Below are positions 62,101 to 64,000 of a stretch of 64,000 nucleotides of DNA, piece by piece. The notes under the pieces were generated by a model that was not told where the DNA came from, did not search any database, and was given only the letters and a program-made list of their open reading frames with translations. The stretch's first letter is position 1. Every line of letters begins with the position of its first letter. This DNA is from Prevotellaceae bacterium (GTDB taxonomy: Bacteria > Bacteroidota > Bacteroidia > Bacteroidales > Bacteroidaceae). Location: NCBI GenBank assembly GCA_019420585.1, contig JAHZGX010000028.1, positions 62,001 through 126,000 on the forward strand, written 5' to 3'. The position numbers and the translations under genes were made by a program.

Positions 62101-62871
62101 TACGCACAGGACAACCGCCTCGCCTCGCTGGACTTGACACCGGCTGCTGGCCTGGCCGAACTGATAGTGTGGGGCAACCAGCTCACGGAACTCGACCTGT
62201 CGCAGTGTGCCGCCCTGGAGTATGCCAGTTATTCCGGCAACAACCTTTGCTCCATCACCATGCCCCACGACCACGTGCGGATAGACAATCCCGGCAACAA
62301 CCCGGTGGCCTTCTCGCAGTTCACCCCGGGGCTTTATGACCTGTATGTGGAGGGAAACAGCATCACGGAGCAGTTGACAATCCAGATGAAGGCCGATGAG
62401 GAGTCGCTCTGCAAGACCGGCACGTGGGACTTCACTGCCGAACTGACGGCCAATGCCGAGGCAGGCAGCACGGAGTTCCTGTTCACCAGGAATGGCCGCG
62501 AATATGTGCCGAAGCGCGAGGGCAACACCTTCCGCTTCGAACCCGGTGCCCGTTATAACATGTGGCTCACCAACCCCCACTATCCGCTGCTGGAGTTCTA
62601 CGCCTATTTTGAAGTTCCCGAGGTGCTGGGCGTGGGAGGCCTGACTGGGCAGGGCATCACGTACCAGTGGGAGGGCGGCAACCGCCTCCTCGTCAAGGGG
62701 CTCTGTCACGGTGACGAGGTGATCCTCCATGGCACCGACGGCACTCTCCTGTACAGCGGTACGGCAGAGGCTTCCACGCTTTCCTTGGACATTGCCGCAC
62801 CAGGCCGCCTCTTCGTGCTGAAGGTGGTACACGCCGGCCGCCCCTGCGGCATCAAGGTAGCCAGGCCCTGA
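59137..62871 (+). CDS. BspA-type leucine-rich-repeat surface protein
   Basis: A 1244-residue exported protein with signal peptide MKRKLALAALILLIVQSLTA. Residues about 50-690 hold irregular LRR_5/BspA-type repeats (LPATLTSLDAFNHAAHLQEIDLSHCTSLT and similar). A small beta domain follows at 700-770 (VTVDVPKGVPASIAGSGLYPEGRSVTLTAP). Residues about 880-1035 are a regular LRR array of 21-23 residues (LDLSHCPALWSVDLSSNRLTS). The C-terminus (about 1175-1244, VILHGTDGTLLYSGTAEASTLSLDIAAPGRLFVLKV) resembles a type-A sorting domain. Probably an adhesin-like cell-surface protein. Confidence 0.85.
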   Translation: MKRKLALAALILLIVQSLTADDFVTIHSQGPGTLRLTTEALLANRLRVTGHIDARDFSTLKKVTINRTRELDLSQAVVDAYEGSGGSYESLRPDWIVSGTGPAAAGGSGVTRGVTAPGSGDEPFEGAYPANRIPIHAFCEMRDNSLSKFLVGSSTLWRLILPATLEGFQADALAKCSSISELVLPEGSRLRGQEDAQVYSADGKRLLAVAPGYTGGLDLPPTVESIAGSALSGVRLTHIVDHSGRVPECVNMKSVDAAYVLTADPGAWQAVLPNADCVEEIREIRLENVQEGTLMERLGNEGYGYRDVRSLTVLSGTLGSSDLESLLALPNLHHLDLSRASTSAEAIALSGSKLTRVGLPQGGMPGYRLTIYSSGYLQGVLSLPEGVASLRCESRRFSGLEGCSTLEAIGKDAFKGSLLQHADLSACTRLREVEAFDNCPRLAELLLPHGMTSFTGAMGTGLESITLPATLTKITGFSDAPLREVTLPASLTSLSGFCHLPALTRVDASACTSLTSVSGFTGCPLLEELDLGMCPVTTLSGLGAGMPWPGEDADTVSKPSGGPVSSGGTRHPAPDYCGLRKVRLPATLTSLDAFNHAAHLQEIDLSHCTSLTRLYGLYGTTQLHTLRLPAGITDVSGCYLTGYPRLRDIYISALTPPALPSMLSREALAQVAAHVPSGKRGTYAMAQGWGDCKEIVEAGYVVTVDVPKGVPASIAGSGLYPEGRSVTLTAPVCPCNALQDWEPQGWYIGDAYHPGASVTFTPDTHVTATPSYTQGKPHLERGDVCFTIESPVDTVLDMSLAYSAYYSDGGSQAVTFCSEQEALYSEADVSSVSYDSPLRIHAGTNRFALKGSRLEFSLHGDASDRFVLRDFAVHDPEALRELSLYGIKTEGTLPLGDCPALVGLYLSGTRLTSLDLPRCPSLEYLSLWANQLTALDLSHCPALWSVDLSSNRLTSLDLSHSPELRHVNVSYNSLESLSLGNCSHLGRLYAQDNRLASLDLTPAAGLAELIVWGNQLTELDLSQCAALEYASYSGNNLCSITMPHDHVRIDNPGNNPVAFSQFTPGLYDLYVEGNSITEQLTIQMKADEESLCKTGTWDFTAELTANAEAGSTEFLFTRNGREYVPKREGNTFRFEPGARYNMWLTNPHYPLLEFYAYFEVPEVLGVGGLTGQGITYQWEGGNRLLVKGLCHGDEVILHGTDGTLLYSGTAEASTLSLDIAAPGRLFVLKVVHAGRPCGIKVARP

Positions 62872-62944
62872 TTCCTTCGCTCTCCGCCCTTGCGCCCATT
62901 GGCTCTCCACTCCTGTGAGCATTGGCTCTCCACTCTTGACACAA

Positions 62945-62981
62945 GCGAGCCACCCTGCAGATGGTCTGCGGGGTGGCTCGC
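62945..62981. terminator. Bidirectional terminator between LRR and GH30 genes
   Basis: An 11-bp stem GCGAGCCACCC / GGGTGGCTCGC with TCTTTCCTT after it on the plus strand. It is preceded by a direct repeat, CATTGGCTCTCCACTC twice (62899 and 62922 regions), and followed by CTTCCGGCTCTTCG twice (62988 and 63011). Confidence 0.7.
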
Positions 62982-63034
62982 TCTTTCCTTCCGGCTCTTC
63001 GGCGCGGCGGCTTCCGGCTCTTCGCTGTGGCGGC

Positions 63035-64000
63035 CTACTGCCGTGCGGCGCGCTTCGGGGCGGGTTTCATGGGGATGAGCAGCGTGCAGATGCTGCCGGC
63101 CGGCTGCCGCCAGGTGGGCTGCCCGGAACGGGTGGCGGTGAGGAAGGACCTGCCTGCGGGGGCGAGGTCGAGGGTGGGGGTGGTGAGGTAGGCCCTGGCC
63201 TTCTTCAGCCTGGCCCGCCTGCAGATGTCGCCGCTGATGTCCAGCGAGAGGGCGGCATCCTGATCCCCGCGGTTGACGCAGACGGCCACCAGCGTGTCGC
63301 CGCCGGGACTCACGGCTGCCAGCAACTGCCGGCTGTCGCTCTCCAGGATGGTGTACCCCTGGGGGATGAAGCGGCTGAAGTGCTGGCGCACGTAATAGTT
63401 CTTCACCTTGTGGAAGCGTTGCGTTCCGCCGTAGAAGTCGCCCCGGACCATACACCATTGGTCGTTGTTGTCCTCCATGTATTGCCAGTCCAGCCATGCG
63501 CTGGGGCGGAGCAGGCGCATATCCTGTATGAGGCGCTCGGCCAGGGACAGGTTGCCGTCCAGCCCTTTGCCCCCGGCTCCCGTCTCGCTCATCCAGAGGG
63601 GGATGCCGTGCCTGGCGCAGAGCTCGGAGAGCTGCCGGCGTGCGGTGTCGCTGGCCTCGTAGGTGTGGGTGTTCCACTGGCCTACGAGGGGGAGCACGCC
63701 TGCCTCCTCATAGGCATGGAAGCCCTTCACTGAGGTGGCCACGCTGGTCTCGTCGGCGGCCGAGATGACGGTACTGAGGCCGGATGCCCGGAGTATGGGT
63801 GCCAGGATGCGCAGGAAGCGAATCTGCGAGGCGAAGTCGAAGTGGCATCCCTCCTGGCTCCCCCCGGCATACCAGTAGTTTGTCATCGGTTCGTTGAAGG
63901 GGTCGAGGGTCTTGAACTCGATGCCGTAGCGCTCCTTGTAGTGTCGGCACACGTCCACCAGGTAGTGGGCGAACTCCTCCTGGCACTCGGGCCTGAGGTT
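63035..64000 (-). CDS. Glycoside hydrolase family 30 protein (partial)
   Basis: The C-terminal 321 residues of an enzyme whose start lies beyond the right edge; the frame is open at 64000. The (beta/alpha)8 barrel part has the acid/base in LDPFNEPMTNYW and the nucleophile in LWMSETGAGGKG, followed by ARPS-type WLDWQYMEDNNDQW and a beta-rich C-terminal domain (TLVAVCVNRGDQDAALSLDIS). This fits GH30 enzymes such as endo-beta-1,6-galactanases or glucanases. Signal peptide and N-terminal half cannot be judged. Confidence 0.85.
   Translation of the reverse strand, partial: NLRPECQEEFAHYLVDVCRHYKERYGIEFKTLDPFNEPMTNYWYAGGSQEGCHFDFASQIRFLRILAPILRASGLSTVISAADETSVATSVKGFHAYEEAGVLPLVGQWNTHTYEASDTARRQLSELCARHGIPLWMSETGAGGKGLDGNLSLAERLIQDMRLLRPSAWLDWQYMEDNNDQWCMVRGDFYGGTQRFHKVKNYYVRQHFSRFIPQGYTILESDSRQLLAAVSPGGDTLVAVCVNRGDQDAALSLDISGDICRRARLKKARAYLTTPTLDLAPAGRSFLTATRSGQPTWRQPAGSICTLLIPMKPAPKRAARQ

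Noticed and set aside
1..64000. tRNA or rRNA genes
   Set aside because: No cloverleaf-like segment with a GTTCRA-type T-loop and no rRNA sequence was recognised; a tRNA scan would settle it.

Overview
The window looks like a chromosomal segment of a fairly GC-rich member of the Bacteroidales, most likely Prevotellaceae or a near relative. Evidence: many intergenic regions carry the Bacteroidetes-type -7 promoter box TAnnTTTG; the gene order rlmN / DUF4837 / pdxA-like / flippase-like / sigma54-type regulator / lptE / TPR / secG is, from memory, a Bacteroidales arrangement; and the families are typical of the order (GH109, DUF5723, DUF6261, TonB receptor with surface beta-propeller, BspA-like LRR protein, DAHP synthase-chorismate mutase fusion). 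The genus cannot be fixed by eye. No rRNA, tRNA, CRISPR array, phage or complete IS was found.

Layout. 1-10.5 kb: 5-formyl-THF cyclo-ligase and a GH109-like protein (minus strand), then the conserved plus-strand run from rlmN to a BadF-type kinase, including a strikingly degenerate pdxA homologue. 10.5-11.3 kb: a promoter-plus-terminator unit that looks like a small RNA gene, then a 422-bp MITE-like element with 24-bp terminal inverted repeats and an 8-bp target duplication. 11.3-17 kb: minus-strand operon pgk / substrate-binding lipoprotein / TPR protein / thioredoxin-like protein, and nth. 17-25.3 kb: envelope proteins and a BtuB/BtuG-like surface uptake pair. 25.3-26.5 kb: 1.3 kb without a credible gene but with palindromic elements. 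26.5-33 kb: metallophosphoesterase, membrane protein, GH10-like hydrolase, CstA-type transporter, small barrel protein. 33-35.3 kb: lower-GC patch with poorly known genes and a 42-bp tandem repeat. 35.3-40.1 kb: fucP / mutarotase / uvrA operon and rubredoxin. 40.3-44.4 kb: AraC regulator with three apparently exported redox proteins. 44.7-51.8 kb: ThrE-like exporter, BSP-type protease, DUF554, phosphodiesterase, MetY and an AraC regulator. 51.9-56.1 kb: the phenylalanine/tyrosine operon behind a classical attenuator. 56.2-57.6 kb: HigBA-like toxin-antitoxin pair between two identical terminator hairpins, then an HU-like gene with a tandem operator-like array at its promoter. 57.8-62.9 kb: a three-fold repeat of a promoter-bearing leader (about 368 bp) in front of a 1244-residue LRR surface protein. 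63-64 kb: a GH30 hydrolase cut by the window edge.

How the genes work together. The clearest regulatory system is the aromatic amino-acid operon: a 21-residue leader peptide with ten Phe/Tyr codons in eleven positions, a 15-bp terminator, and a near copy of the terminator's 3' arm directly after the leader stop codon that can act as antiterminator. It controls pheA, an aminotransferase, DAHP synthase/chorismate mutase and tyrA, which together make Phe and Tyr. Other strong leads are the pdxA-like gene that has lost catalytic motifs, the repeated-promoter array before the LRR gene, the iterated operator at the HU-like gene, the duplicated terminator around the toxin-antitoxin pair, and the MITE-like insertion.
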